DNA of 64,000 nucleotides from Silicimonas sp. Lineage in GTDB: Bacteria > Pseudomonadota > Alphaproteobacteria > Rhodobacterales > Rhodobacteraceae. The stretch is from the NCBI GenBank assembly GCA_022824315.1, contig JAJEAC010000093.1, forward strand, positions 1 through 64,000, in the 5' to 3' direction. This document shows, piece by piece, positions 18,276-28,394 of this stretch. Position 1 is the stretch's first letter; every line of letters begins with the position of its first letter. The notes beneath the pieces are model-generated. The model was given only the letters and a program-made list of their open reading frames with translations. It did not search any database and had not been told where the DNA came from. Both the position numbers and the translations under genes were made by a program.

Positions 18276-19193
18276 ATGGCCGAGCAGATCTTTCACGACC
18301 ATGCCAGCGACCTTTCACACAAGGCGAAGTGGTATGTGGGACGTGTGGCTGTCTATGGCGTCCTGATCGTCTGGACAGTCGTCTGCCTGTTTCCGATCTA
18401 CTGGACCGTCACCACGAGTTTCAAGCTGGCTCCGAACGTCATGCAAGGGCACATGATTCCCTTCGTCGACTTTTGGCCGGCCTGGAAGGGCTGGGACAGC
18501 CTCGGCCTTTCGCCGCGACTGGTCGGACAGGAATCCACCGTGCGCGAGGAATTCCTGAAACGCTTCACCAACTCGGCGATCACCAGCGTTTCGGCCTCGG
18601 TTCTGGCGGTCGTCCTCGGCTCGCTCGCCGCCTACGGTCTCAGCCGGTTCCGATACAAGTTCGGCTTCATGCGCAATCCGGACATCTCGTTCTTCTTCCT
18701 CAGTCAGTTGATCCTGCCTCCGGTGGTGCTCGCCCTGCCCTTTCTGGTGCTTTATCGTTCGCTCGACCTGCTCGATACGCGAATAGGCCTGATTCTCTTG
18801 TACACATTGACGGTGCTTCCGATCGTCATCTGGATCATGCGCGACCAGTTCCTGTCAATTCCGGTGGAACTTGAAGAAGCCGCGCTTGTGGACGGCCTCT
18901 CGATCTGGCAGGCGTTCCTGACAATCGTCATGCCGATCGCGCTTCCCGGCATGGTCGCGGCGTTCATCCTGTCTCTTGTCCTGACCTGGAACGAGTACTT
19001 CTTTGCCGCCCTGTTGACTTCTACCGACGCCAAGACGCTGCCGGTGATGGTGGCAAGCCAAACCGGCAGCCAAGGCATAAACTGGTGGGCGATGGCAGCG
19101 CTTTCGACTGCCGCAATCGTGCCGCTGATCATCATCGGCGTGGTTCTTGAACGCTTCATCATAAAGGGAATGGCCGCAGGCGCAGTGAAGTGA
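18276..19193 (+). CDS. ABC sugar permease, MalG-like (importer 1)
   Basis: 305 residues, six membrane helices; the EAA motif is EEAALVDGLSIWQAFLTIVMP. The start lies one base after the preceding stop codon, so the two permeases are translated together. The C-terminal helix and short tail (FIIKGMAAGAVK) are typical of MalG-type subunits. Confidence 0.9.
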   Translation: MAEQIFHDHASDLSHKAKWYVGRVAVYGVLIVWTVVCLFPIYWTVTTSFKLAPNVMQGHMIPFVDFWPAWKGWDSLGLSPRLVGQESTVREEFLKRFTNSAITSVSASVLAVVLGSLAAYGLSRFRYKFGFMRNPDISFFFLSQLILPPVVLALPFLVLYRSLDLLDTRIGLILLYTLTVLPIVIWIMRDQFLSIPVELEEAALVDGLSIWQAFLTIVMPIALPGMVAAFILSLVLTWNEYFFAALLTSTDAKTLPVMVASQTGSQGINWWAMAALSTAAIVPLIIIGVVLERFIIKGMAAGAVK

Positions 19194-19808
19194 CACAGGC
19201 AGCGAACGAACGGCACTGCCTGCGCCTTGTGCCAAGAGCGAAGATCGGGATTCACGGCCAAGCGGGCTGTTTCGAGGCGACCCGCTACATGACGGAAGCT
19301 CGGGACAGGGCCCGACATCATCTCAATGAAGAGCATGCGGGATTCGGGTGCCATGATGCATTGCCTCCGTGGAAGCGGGATGTGGTGCTGCTGTCCACAT
19401 TTCATGTTGCAACCACCCCATCCAGGCAGGGATGTCGCCGGTACACAAAAATTGCGTGGCACTCGGCCTGCCCGACCACGATGGCGGTCCGGTCAGTCGC
19501 AGAAGGCGGCAGACCCTGAGAGCGGCGTGATGCGGCCAGACGGTGACAGGAAGCAGGCGTGCGCTTCACCTTGGTCCGGATGAAGAAAGATCCGCGCCCC
19601 GCGACAAGCCTTTAGGAAGCAATCCGTTGCAGACAGCGCAATCGGCTCGTTGAATGGCAAAGGAACAGTTCCAGTTGCAAGCTGGAAACCCGGCGAGCCG
19701 CGGAGCAGGTGGAGTCAACATTCGTCCAGATTGGACGAAATGGAACTTGTTTCAAATTGCCCGTCCGCTAGATTTCCTGGCATCCCCAAAAAAATGGAAG
19801 GAGTTCTC
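19194..19808. other. Intergenic region before importer 2
   Basis: About 615 bases without a supported gene. CAGGCAG (19196-19202) and CTGCCTG (19216-19222) could form a hairpin just after the permease gene, without a T tract. A possible promoter for the next operon is TTGTTT, 16 bases, TAGATT (about 19748-19775). Nothing else is recognised. Confidence 0.4.
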
Positions 19809-20804
19809 ATGTCCAGACTGACCCGTCGTGGTTTCATTGCCACGGGATCCGCAGTTGGCGCTGTACTTGCAAGCCCCACAATTGTTCGCGCTCAAGGCAA
19901 AGTCACCGTGGGCATGGCTTGGCCGGGTATGCAGGATGCTGTCTGGTCGACCAGCCACAAGCTTCTCAACGAGTTTGCCGCCGCCTCAGACACCGAGATC
20001 GAACTTGTCTTTACCGCAGCGGATATGGACGTCGCCAAACAGGCCTCGGACGCCAATGACCTGATCAGCCGCGGCGTTGATGTATTGTTGGTCTTCCCGA
20101 TCGACTCCAAGGCGATTTCGTCATCGGTCAAGCGCGCGCGCGACGCGGGCATCCCGTCGATGGCGTTCCTGCGCCAAGTGCATGCGGATGCGCGCGACCA
20201 GGCGGATGTCTTTGTCGGCATCGACGCCAAGTACCAGCAATTGTCCTCGGCCCGCACGGTCTTCGAGAAGATGAATGCCGATGGAGCCGAGATCAGCGAG
20301 GTGCTCTGGGTCTCAGGCGACATTCGGGACGAAAACTCGCGCCTGCGCGGCGTTGGGCTACAGGAAGCCTGCGACGAATACGGTGCGACCATCGCTCAGG
20401 ACCTCGTTGGAAATTGGGACCCGCAGCAGGCTGCGGCCGCTCTGGCCCCGGCGCTCAAGGCCTATCCGAACATCAACCACATCTCGGTCGCATCCGACGT
20501 GATGATGTCAGGCGTTCGCCAAGTGCTGCAGGATGCCGGCAAATGGGCGCCGCATGGTGACGAAAACCACATGTACCTGTCGTCGGTCGACGTCTTCCCG
20601 ATCGGGCTTGAGCTGCTTCGCTCGGGACACCTCGACGCCGACACGATCTTCGACGTCACGGGCATGTGCCGCACGGCTGTCGAGCTTATGCCGCGCCTAG
20701 CAGCGGGCGAGACTTTCGACAGCGATGTCCTGATCCAGGGTCCGGTTTTCACGCCGGCCAACGTCGACGATCCCGAAATGCAGGCGCAACTTTGGGCAAC
20801 CTGA
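19809..20804 (+). CDS. Tat-exported ribose-type binding protein (importer 2)
   Basis: 331 residues from the ATG at 19809 with AAGGAG 7 bases upstream. A twin-arginine motif (TRRGFIATGS) and Ala-rich segment end near VRAQ. The body is a type 1 periplasmic binding protein of the RbsB/LsrB class: NDLISRGVDVLLVFPIDSKA is the typical hinge region with bound-sugar contacts. It heads the operon binding protein, permease, ATPase, permease. The substrate is unknown; the facing kinase/isomerase operon suggests a sugar or polyol. Confidence 0.88.
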   Translation: MSRLTRRGFIATGSAVGAVLASPTIVRAQGKVTVGMAWPGMQDAVWSTSHKLLNEFAAASDTEIELVFTAADMDVAKQASDANDLISRGVDVLLVFPIDSKAISSSVKRARDAGIPSMAFLRQVHADARDQADVFVGIDAKYQQLSSARTVFEKMNADGAEISEVLWVSGDIRDENSRLRGVGLQEACDEYGATIAQDLVGNWDPQQAAAALAPALKAYPNINHISVASDVMMSGVRQVLQDAGKWAPHGDENHMYLSSVDVFPIGLELLRSGHLDADTIFDVTGMCRTAVELMPRLAAGETFDSDVLIQGPVFTPANVDDPEMQAQLWAT

Positions 20805-20817
20805 CTTGAAGACCAGT

Positions 20818-20842
20818 CGGGGTGGCGCTTCGCGCCGCCCCG
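20818..20842 (+). promoter_or_regulatory. Stem-loop between binding-protein and permease genes (importer 2)
   Basis: CGGGGTGGCGC pairs with GCGCCGCCCCG across a TTC loop; 11 pairs including one G-T wobble. It lies right after the binding-protein stop codon and covers a possible GTG start at 20822, which argues for a later permease start. No T tract. Confidence 0.58.
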
Positions 20843-20857
20843 GCTATGGTCGGCGAG

Positions 20858-21874
20858 ATGGTGGACACATCGCAGACATACGTGCCGCGGGACAGCGGCG
20901 TCCTGAAGCTATGGCATTGGCTCAGGTCTCATCCCGCGCTTCTGCCTGTTGTCCTTTCGGTGGTCATGGCGCTGGTCTTTGCGCTGACCGTTCCCAATTT
21001 CGCCGACCTTCGCAACATCATGAACATCTTCGGGCAGCTCGGGTTTCTGGGCTTCTTGTGCATTGGCATGACCTACGTGATGGTCGCCGGCGGCATCGAT
21101 TTGTCGAGCTACACGGTCGTCTCTGCCGCCGCCGTGGTCGGGGCGACTGTGATGGTGGCGACCGATTCGACGGTTCCGGGATGCCTGCTGATGCTCGTCA
21201 TCGGGCTGGCCTTTGGCACCATTAACGGGATCGCCATTGCCTATCTTCGGATGGTGCCCTTCATCGTGACGCTTTCCACCATGGTGCTGGCCGAGGGCTT
21301 CGCGATCTGGTTCACGCAAGCGCAAAGCGTCTACGGCCTGCCCTATGCCTTCATCGACATCTTCTCCGCCCGCATTCTGCCGATGACTTGGGGCATCAGT
21401 GCGCGACCCGTCGGGATCCCGGTGGCAGGCATTGCGGTGCTAGTTGCGGCACTGATCCTCGGCTTCGTCCTGTCACGCACGCTTTACGGCCGACGGGTCT
21501 ATCTTACCGGCGCGAATGAAGAGACCGCGCGCATCTCGGGCATAAGGGTGCGGCGGATCAAGTTTTCGACCTATGTTCTTGCGGGTCTGATGGCGGCCAT
21601 CACCGCCATGATCCTGACGGCAGACCTCGGCACGGCGACGACCGCGATGGTTCGCGACGTGCGCCTGATGGACATCATCGCGGCAACCGTCATCGGCGGT
21701 GCCAGCCTGAAGGGCGGCAAAGGGTCGATCCTTGGTTCGATGTTCGGGTTGCTTTTCCTGACGATGTTGTCCAACGCCTTCAATCTTTTGGGCGTCTCGC
21801 CCTTCATCGCCATGGTCATCAAGGGGACCGTGCTGGTCGCGGTGATCGGGCTTGACGTGCTGAGAGCGAAGTGA
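20858..21874 (+). CDS. ABC permease, RbsC-like, first of two (importer 2)
   Basis: About 338 residues from ATG 20858 (MVDTSQTYVP); ATG 20846 and GTG 20822 are in-frame alternatives. About nine or ten membrane helices. Family marks are MTYVMVAGGIDLSS near the N terminus and the ATVIGGASLKGGKGSILGSM loop that contacts the ATPase. It overlaps the next gene by 4 bases. Confidence 0.9.
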   Translation: MVDTSQTYVPRDSGVLKLWHWLRSHPALLPVVLSVVMALVFALTVPNFADLRNIMNIFGQLGFLGFLCIGMTYVMVAGGIDLSSYTVVSAAAVVGATVMVATDSTVPGCLLMLVIGLAFGTINGIAIAYLRMVPFIVTLSTMVLAEGFAIWFTQAQSVYGLPYAFIDIFSARILPMTWGISARPVGIPVAGIAVLVAALILGFVLSRTLYGRRVYLTGANEETARISGIRVRRIKFSTYVLAGLMAAITAMILTADLGTATTAMVRDVRLMDIIAATVIGGASLKGGKGSILGSMFGLLFLTMLSNAFNLLGVSPFIAMVIKGTVLVAVIGLDVLRAK

Positions 21875-23379
21875 CCGCAAAGCTGCATATGCAGGGCGTG
21901 ACAAAGGTCTTTCCTGGCGTCAAAGCCCTGGACGACGTATCGATTTCGGTCAAGTCGGGCGAAGTCCTGGGCCTTGTCGGCGTCAACGGCGCTGGCAAGT
22001 CGACACTGATGAACGTGCTTGGTGGCATTTATCGCCCGGACGGCGGCCACATCGAGATCGACGGCCGGCGCGTGGACTTCGCCCGCCCGATCGACGCGGA
22101 TGCCGCCGGGATCGCGTTCATCCACCAGGAACTGCTGTACTTCCCGAGCCTGACCGTGGCCGAAAACATGTTCATCTCGCACCTGCCGACGGGCAAGCTG
22201 CCCTTTTCCGTCGACAAGCGCGCAGCGAGGGCGCGAGCACAGGCGTCGCTGGACCAGCTTGGATCGGGCATACGACCCACGGCTCGGATGGAATCGCTGT
22301 CGGTCGGTGAAATGCAGGTGGTCGAGATCGCGCGCGCCGTGGCCATGGGCGCAGACATCGTGATTTTCGACGAACCCTCCTCCTCACTGTCAATTAAGGA
22401 GAAAGAGGCGCTCTTCAACATCGTCCGCAAGCTCAAGGCAGAGGGCAAGGCGGTCATCTACATCAGCCACTTTCTGGACGAAATTCAGGAACTTTGCGAC
22501 CGCTACGTGGTGCTTCGAAACGGCCAATTGGTCGGCTCGGGCGATATCGCAGAGGTCACTCATGACCAAATTGTCGAGATGATCGTGGGTCAGGTCGTCA
22601 CCGAACGGGCGGCTCGGACCCGGCGCAAGGGCGGCGCGCCCATGCTGTCGCTCGAGGGCATCCGACGCGAGGGCATCCTCGATGGCGCCAGCCTCGAGTT
22701 GCGTGAGGGTGAGGTACTGGGTCTGTGGGGACTCATGGGTTCTGGACGTACGGAACTCATCCGCTCTGTCCTCGGGCTCGATCCGATGGACGGTGGCCGA
22801 ATCACGCTCGCCATTGACGGCGACTCGCGCGAGGTTAGCCACGACGAGCTTCTTGAGCGCACTGCCTATGTCACCGAAAGTCGCCGCACCGACGGGCTGT
22901 TTCTGGATGAGGCGATCTGGAAGAACATCTCTTCGACTACCCTTGCCGACTATGCGCGCGGGCGGATGCGCGTCCTCGACAAGGCAGCCGAGGCCGGCAC
23001 GGCGCGTTCCATGATCGACCGTCTCAAGATCATGACGCCTGACCACCACACGCAGGCGGCAATCCTCTCGGGCGGCAACCAGCAGAAGGTGGTCTTTGCA
23101 AAATGGCTGAACCGAAAGCCCGACATCCTGATCCTCGACGAGCCGACCCGCGGCGTCGACGTAAGCTCCAAAGGCGAGATCGGCGAACTTGTGGGCGCGC
23201 TGGCCGAGGCCGGAACCTCGGTCTTGCTTGTAACATCGGAGATCGAAGAGATGGTGGCGCTCGCCGACCGCGTCCTGGTTCTGCGCGACGGCATGATCGC
23301 GGCCGAGATGCTTGGGGAGGACATTACCGAAACCGCGCTGATGGCCGCAGCCCTGAGGACGGAGGCGGCCCATGCGTGA
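21871..23379 (+). CDS. Sugar ABC ATPase with two nucleotide-binding domains, RbsA-like (importer 2)
   Basis: 502 residues from a GTG overlapping the previous stop codon (GTGA). Domain 1 has Walker A GVNGAGKST (residues 37-45), signature SVGEMQVVEIARAV and Walker B DIVIFDEPSSSL. Domain 2 has the shortened Walker A of this family (LWGLMGSGRTEL), signature LSGGNQQKVVFAKWL and Walker B DILILDEPTRGVD. Such ATPases work with one or two RbsC-type permeases. Confidence 0.93.
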   Translation: MTAKLHMQGVTKVFPGVKALDDVSISVKSGEVLGLVGVNGAGKSTLMNVLGGIYRPDGGHIEIDGRRVDFARPIDADAAGIAFIHQELLYFPSLTVAENMFISHLPTGKLPFSVDKRAARARAQASLDQLGSGIRPTARMESLSVGEMQVVEIARAVAMGADIVIFDEPSSSLSIKEKEALFNIVRKLKAEGKAVIYISHFLDEIQELCDRYVVLRNGQLVGSGDIAEVTHDQIVEMIVGQVVTERAARTRRKGGAPMLSLEGIRREGILDGASLELREGEVLGLWGLMGSGRTELIRSVLGLDPMDGGRITLAIDGDSREVSHDELLERTAYVTESRRTDGLFLDEAIWKNISSTTLADYARGRMRVLDKAAEAGTARSMIDRLKIMTPDHHTQAAILSGGNQQKVVFAKWLNRKPDILILDEPTRGVDVSSKGEIGELVGALAEAGTSVLLVTSEIEEMVALADRVLVLRDGMIAAEMLGEDITETALMAAALRTEAAHA

Positions 23380-24328
23380 GAGACTGGTCCAAGCCCGCAA
23401 CCTCGGATTAGCGTATGGGTTCTATTTCCTGCTTCTTGCCATCGTGATCGTCTTCACAGCGATCTCCAACTCGTTCCTGACCGTGTCAAACTGGACCCAG
23501 ATCGCAATCGCGTCGACATTCCTGCTCTCCGCAGCGGCGGGGCTGACGTTGGTGCTGATCAACGGCGAGATCGACCTGTCGATCGGTTCGATAGCCTATG
23601 TCGCGGCGACGGTCGTCTTTCTGACCTCCGACATGCCGGCTACGGTCTCAATCGTCGCGGCGCTTCTGACCGGGCTAGCCATCGGGCTCTTCAACGGCTG
23701 GCTCGTGGCCTATCTCGGCATGAACTCGCTTCTGACGACGCTTGGGTTGATGATCGCCTACCGCGGGGTCGCGCTGGTTTTCACCGAAGGCACAGTCAAG
23801 CAAACCGGCGAAGGGCTCGCGTTGCTTGGCTCGGTCAAGCTCCTCGGCACCATTCCGGCAATCTTCTTTGTTGCACTAGCAATCGTTCTGATCTTTCAAT
23901 GGATACTCCGTGGCACACGGCTCGGCACGTATTGGCTGGCGATCGGCAACAACGAGGAGTCCGCGCGCAAGATCGGCGTGCCCGTGCGCCGGGCCAAGCT
24001 CGCGGCCTACGCGCTTTGCGGGATCTCGGCAGCGGTAAGCGGCACGCTTCTGGCCGCCTATCTTGGCGAGATCACCACCTTCACCGGCCGCGGCATGGAG
24101 TTCCAGGCGGTCGCCGCCGTCGTGATCGGCGGCGCAAGCCTCTTCGGCGGCCGCGGCAATGTCTTTCCCGGGACGCTCGCCGGCGTGCTTCTCCTCATTG
24201 TCATCAACAACGGCCTCGGCACCCGTGGCGTGTCACCCTTCGTCTATCCATTCGTCGCCGGCTCGCTGATTTTCCTGGCCATCTACCTCGACGCGATCAA
24301 GAACCGCGACGTGCGCAGCGTTTCGTAA
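23372..24328 (+). CDS. ABC permease, RbsC-like, second (importer 2)
   Basis: 318 residues, about nine membrane helices; the start overlaps the ATPase gene by 8 bases. LVLINGEIDLSIGSIAYVAA and AVVIGGASLFGGRGNVFPGT are the family segments. Having two different permeases recalls the LsrC/LsrD pair of autoinducer-2 importers, but several sugar importers share this design. Confidence 0.9.
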   Translation: MRERLVQARNLGLAYGFYFLLLAIVIVFTAISNSFLTVSNWTQIAIASTFLLSAAAGLTLVLINGEIDLSIGSIAYVAATVVFLTSDMPATVSIVAALLTGLAIGLFNGWLVAYLGMNSLLTTLGLMIAYRGVALVFTEGTVKQTGEGLALLGSVKLLGTIPAIFFVALAIVLIFQWILRGTRLGTYWLAIGNNEESARKIGVPVRRAKLAAYALCGISAAVSGTLLAAYLGEITTFTGRGMEFQAVAAVVIGGASLFGGRGNVFPGTLAGVLLLIVINNGLGTRGVSPFVYPFVAGSLIFLAIYLDAIKNRDVRSVS

Positions 24329-24928
24329 CGGACAATGGTTCGGCGGCCCCGGGCCTGGCGCTCGCTTGGAGCGGTTCGACCGCACGAATCGGTCCCTCGA
24401 TGCGCACATTGCAGCCAATCTAGTAACAGTCTGGTGCCCGAAGACAGGAGATTACGGCCCCAAAAGGCGTCGAAAGAAGTCATCCCGTAGCGATCTGCGA
24501 TCAAATCCGTCCCGGAAAGGGCGCGGCCGGCCGCTAGGATCCCGCCCGTTTCTAACGCCGCCTGCACAGTTCACTCTTTGGGTCAGAGCCACGGTTTCTC
24601 ATGGCTTGGGCAACAAGAATCTTGACCAATGCCCGTCGTTGCTTGCGGCGACGGGAAAGAACTGGAGTGCCTTGACAGGTGCATCTTGGCTTGCGCGGGA
24701 GGCTGGGAGATCGATGCCCAGTCACGATTGTGACAATTCAGTTCATCTCCCTTGTGCAAAATGCACTTGGAAATGTCCGATTTGGAAAACATGCAAGCGG
24801 GAGCAGTTGTAATAGGCGGCGCGGCACTACCCCCGGACGGACGAATCAAGCTATTTCCGGGGGACCTGATCTGTCGTCGATTCGAGGCATGATTGACGTC
24901 CTGAAGCCAAGAAGCAGTCATGACGTCT
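24329..24928. terminator. 600-base convergent intergenic region with two inverted repeats
   Basis: Importer 2 ends on the left and the kinase operon ends on the right. CCCGTCG (24632-24638) pairs with CGACGGG (24649-24655), and CCCCCGGA (24830-24837) pairs with TCCGGGGG (24856-24863). Neither has a T tract, but both lie where two operons must end, so terminator function is plausible. No gene is supported here. Confidence 0.4.
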
Positions 24929-26443
24929 CTACTGGTCCGCTGCCTCTAGGTCTTCGCTCAATTCGGCGGCGATATCCTTCGTCTTCTCGTAGAGACGCAA
25001 GAAGCGCCGGTAGTGACGATCATGCATGGCCAGGCGTCTCGGATTGACTTTCTCTGCCGACGGGTTCCAGGCAGCTATGTCCGCCCAATGAGCCTGCCCG
25101 ACGGCCAGGGCCGCGAGGAAAGCGTCACCATAGCTCGCGCCGACCGTGATCCTGCTGACGGTCTGGGCAACGTCGCCAAAGTCCGAGGTTGACTGCAGCC
25201 AGAGTGAATTCCTGGTGCCTCCGCCGACAGCCAGAATTCGTTCCGGTCTTGCGCCTGCATCGCGGTAGGTCTCGATCACGTGGGCGGTGCCCATGGCGAT
25301 GCCTTCGATCAACGCGCGGTAGATGTCTCCTCTTGTATGGGTCAGGTTCAGCCCGAAAAAGACGCCTTTCGCCTTTGGGTCGTGAATCGGCGTGCGTTCT
25401 CCCGAAAAGTAGGGAAGCACGATCAGGCCATTGGAGCCGGGTGGTGATTCGGCGGCCTCGGAAGCAAGCTTGGGAAACGCCTCTTCGCGACGAAGATCCC
25501 CGGCGAGCTGGTCGCGAAACCAGTGGGTGAGGGTACCCGAGGTCGCGAGTCCTGCCATGGATGCATGCTGGCCGGGGACCAGCCAAGGTGCATACCAAAG
25601 GCGCGGGTCTCGAACCGGTTCGTCGGTCACCTGGATGACGAAAACGGTCGAACCATACATCATCATCATGTCGCCAGGATTGCGAACGCCGACGCTGACG
25701 GCTTCCGCCGCCGCATCGATGGTGCCGCACGTGACGGGCGTGCCCTTGGCGAGGCCGGTTTCGGCGGCGGCCCATGCGGTGACGAAGCCTGCAATTTCAC
25801 AGCTCCAACAAAGCTTCGGCAGCCGATCAAGCGGAACGATCTCGTCGGTCAACGCGTCCGACCAGCCAAGCCTGCTCACATCATAAAGCGGACTGAAATT
25901 TGCAGCCGTATAGTGGTCGATCACGTATTCGTCGGTCAGGCGGTGCGTGATGAAACTCGTCGAAGTCAGTATCTTGTGCGTCTTGGCATGCAGATCGGGA
26001 TGGTTTCGCTTGAGCCATAAGATTTTCGGGCCGACCGATTGCGACGTCAGCGCGTTGCCGCATGCTGCGAGGATTTCATCTTCGCCGATCCCGGCGTTGA
26101 GGTAGGCAATCTCCTTGTCCGCTCTGGTGTCCACGCCGTACAGGACACCGTTCATCAGCGGCCTTCCATCGGCATCGACCGGCAGCATGCATGGACCGAT
26201 GGCTGAGACCGCGAGCGCAGCAATAGCGTCGGGATCAATGCCGCTTTCGGCAATGATCTGGCGGATGATCCGTACGGTATCGCCCCACCAATCCTCTTCC
26301 GGCCGATGCTCTGCCCAGCCCGGCTGGGGCACGAGCATCTCGTGCGGATGCGCGGCCTGGGCGACAATTCTGCCAGTACGGACGCACACCAAGGCTCCCT
26401 TGGATTCGTAGGTCCCTATGTCGATGCCGAGAGTGTATGTCAT
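24929..26443 (-). CDS. FGGY-family carbohydrate kinase, xylulokinase-like
   Basis: 504 residues from the ATG at 26443 (GGAG upstream). LGIDIGTYESKGALV is the N-terminal phosphate loop, GTIDAAAEAVSVGV the central ATP-binding element, and ILAVGGGTRNSLWLQSTSDF the C-terminal adenosine motif. Length fits the family. It phosphorylates a ketose, polyol or similar sugar with ATP; the exact substrate is not readable. It is the last gene of a five-gene operon (isomerase, PfkB kinase, BtpA-like, M42 peptidase, this gene). Confidence 0.9.
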   Translation of the reverse strand: MTYTLGIDIGTYESKGALVCVRTGRIVAQAAHPHEMLVPQPGWAEHRPEEDWWGDTVRIIRQIIAESGIDPDAIAALAVSAIGPCMLPVDADGRPLMNGVLYGVDTRADKEIAYLNAGIGEDEILAACGNALTSQSVGPKILWLKRNHPDLHAKTHKILTSTSFITHRLTDEYVIDHYTAANFSPLYDVSRLGWSDALTDEIVPLDRLPKLCWSCEIAGFVTAWAAAETGLAKGTPVTCGTIDAAAEAVSVGVRNPGDMMMMYGSTVFVIQVTDEPVRDPRLWYAPWLVPGQHASMAGLATSGTLTHWFRDQLAGDLRREEAFPKLASEAAESPPGSNGLIVLPYFSGERTPIHDPKAKGVFFGLNLTHTRGDIYRALIEGIAMGTAHVIETYRDAGARPERILAVGGGTRNSLWLQSTSDFGDVAQTVSRITVGASYGDAFLAALAVGQAHWADIAAWNPSAEKVNPRRLAMHDRHYRRFLRLYEKTKDIAAELSEDLEAADQ

Positions 26444-26461
26444 GAACTCCGGCCCCGGTTG

Positions 26462-27535
26462 TCAGTCGCGCGAAAGGCTGAAGCTCGGGCCGATGCGAGC
26501 CAGCGCTGCAATCAGGAGTTTGCACAATGCGTCAAGATCACGAAGATCCACGACCTCGCACGAAGAATGCGAATAGCGCATGGGGAAACCCACGTCGATC
26601 GACGCGACACCTTCGCCCACGAGTTGAACATAGGACAGGTCGGTCAGCGCACCGGATTGCGCACTGCGCTGGAGCGGCACGCCAATTGCGCCGGCGGCTT
26701 CCTCGAACAGCCGGACCATCGCCGGGTGCGGGATGACTCCATTGAGCGTACCCCGCCCGTGGAAACTGTAGAGGCTGATGCCCGGCCCCTGACCTAGCCG
26801 CATCTCACCGCGATCGGCCATGTCGGGCGTGTCGGTGGCAAGCATGAGGTCGACCTGAATGGCGATGTCCGGCAACAGCCGCTGCGCCAGCGGCTGCGCG
26901 CCTCGCAGGGAAAACTCCTCCTGCGTTGCGAACGCGACGTGAACTGTCGGGCCCTGCTCGCGGTCAGCAAGCATGCGGGCCACCTCGATCAGGACGGCGC
27001 AGCCAGCCCGGTCATCAATCGCAGGACCGCTCACGCGGTTTTCGCCCAATCTCGAACCACCGGGCGAATAAACGACCGGCGCACCGATATGGATGCCGGC
27101 CGCCTCGGCTGATTCACGATTGTCGAAGCCGCAGTCGACATAGAGGTCGGGATAGCGGACAACCGTGTATTTTTCGTCCGGAGTCGTGGCGTGGTGACTC
27201 TTGTTGGCAATGACTCCGTTGATGTCCCGGCCCTCGCCAAGGCAGATGGTCACCCTCTGGCTGGCAAGTGCGCGCTCGGGCACTCCACCAAGACGTTCGA
27301 GACGCAGAAAGCCGTCGGCTTCGATCTTGCGGACCACGAAGCCGAGCTGATCCATGTGGGTGAACAAAAGTATGCTCGGCCCTCTGCCTTTGAACGTGGT
27401 CCAAAGATTGCCCAGCCTGTCACTTGCGCTGGGCAACGGGCCCAGGTGATGGACAATTCGCCGCCGCACGCGATCTTCGTGACCCGAAAGGCCAGGAATC
27501 GACATCAGATCGGTCAGAAGGTCGCGGACACTCAT
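26462..27535 (-). CDS. M42-family metallopeptidase, SgcX/FrvX-like
   Basis: 357 residues from the ATG at 27535, whose ATGA overlaps the upstream stop codon; an in-frame ATG at 27544 would add three residues. Metal and catalytic residues of the M42 family are in place: HMD in LLFTHMDQLGF, IDDRAGC, the EE pair in ATQEEFSLRG, and a late His in RYSHSSCEV. Members are cobalt or zinc aminopeptidases, but relatives of SgcX and FrvX sit in sugar operons, where a role on a glycosyl or amide substrate has been suspected. Its place between two sugar kinases and a BtpA protein fits that group. Confidence 0.88.
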   Translation of the reverse strand: MSVRDLLTDLMSIPGLSGHEDRVRRRIVHHLGPLPSASDRLGNLWTTFKGRGPSILLFTHMDQLGFVVRKIEADGFLRLERLGGVPERALASQRVTICLGEGRDINGVIANKSHHATTPDEKYTVVRYPDLYVDCGFDNRESAEAAGIHIGAPVVYSPGGSRLGENRVSGPAIDDRAGCAVLIEVARMLADREQGPTVHVAFATQEEFSLRGAQPLAQRLLPDIAIQVDLMLATDTPDMADRGEMRLGQGPGISLYSFHGRGTLNGVIPHPAMVRLFEEAAGAIGVPLQRSAQSGALTDLSYVQLVGEGVASIDVGFPMRYSHSSCEVVDLRDLDALCKLLIAALARIGPSFSLSRD

Positions 27536-28335
27536 GCGGCGCACCGTGCCCGTTGCACGAAATCTCTCGCTCGTTCAGGATCTATTGCCTTCCACGTATC
27601 GCCGTCGAACTTCAATGCCGATCCCACAATGCAGCCATCAGCGATCTTCAGTACTTCGGCAACGGTCTCGTGTCTCACACCGGTGTTCGCCATGACCGGC
27701 GTGTCGGGAAGCGCCACCTTCACCGCTTCCAGGTCTTCCATGCGCGCAGCCTCGCCGGTGATGGTGCCGGAAACAAGCACGGCGTCAGGGATCGACGAAA
27801 AAACCGCGGACCGCGCCCGGTCCGGCAGCGATCGGCGGTCGAGACTGTCGGCGAACTCGGCGGAGATGTTGTAGAGCATTGCGAGGTCCGGACGCCCGAG
27901 ACGATCGCGATAGCGCATCGCCCTGCCGGCATCGGGTGTCCAAGACCCCATGTCCGAGGCATACGTGCCCGTGAAAATCTCCCGACAGAAAGCCGCGCCT
28001 GTGGCGGCCGAAAGTGCAACCGTGGCCATTGGATCCCAAAGAACGTTGACGCCAAAGGGCACCGTAATCTCGTCCTTCAGTTGCCCGATCACGAATGCCA
28101 TTGTCGCAGTGGAGGCCGTATCGACATCGAATTCGTAGGGCCGGTCGTTCTCGTTGCCGAACATGACCGCATCGAATCCTGCCTCCTGAAGTGCCGCAAG
28201 ATCCGCACGCGCGGATTCGACAAGGCCGTCGATGCCGGCCCCGGCATCATGGAGCGGCGATCCCGGCAGCGCACCAAGGTGAACCATGCCGATAACTGGC
28301 TTGGTCGTCCCGAAAAGTCTCTGCATCCTGGTCAT
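27532..28335 (-). CDS. BtpA/SgcQ-family protein
   Basis: 267 residues from the ATG at 28335 (GAGGAGGAGAGATC upstream). KPVIGMVHLGALPGSPLHD at the N terminus and FGVNVLWDPMATVALSAATG in the middle are typical of BtpA, a TIM-barrel family. One branch is linked to photosystem I biogenesis in cyanobacteria; the SgcQ branch lies in sugar operons of bacteria. The present neighbours place it in the second branch. The M42-BtpA pairing matches the sgcX-sgcQ association in Escherichia coli as I recall it. Confidence 0.88.
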   Translation of the reverse strand: MTRMQRLFGTTKPVIGMVHLGALPGSPLHDAGAGIDGLVESARADLAALQEAGFDAVMFGNENDRPYEFDVDTASTATMAFVIGQLKDEITVPFGVNVLWDPMATVALSAATGAAFCREIFTGTYASDMGSWTPDAGRAMRYRDRLGRPDLAMLYNISAEFADSLDRRSLPDRARSAVFSSIPDAVLVSGTITGEAARMEDLEAVKVALPDTPVMANTGVRHETVAEVLKIADGCIVGSALKFDGDTWKAIDPERARDFVQRARCAA

Positions 28336-28394
28336 TGATCTCTCCTCCTCGCCGCCCACGCAGACGACATCGGCCAGTGAAACGCCGGTCGCAC

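Noticed and set aside
24283-24567. Minus-strand frame of 94 codons between importer 2 and the kinase operon as a transposase remnant
   Set aside because: Composition is not convincing, it overlaps the end of the permease gene, and no transposase motif could be found.
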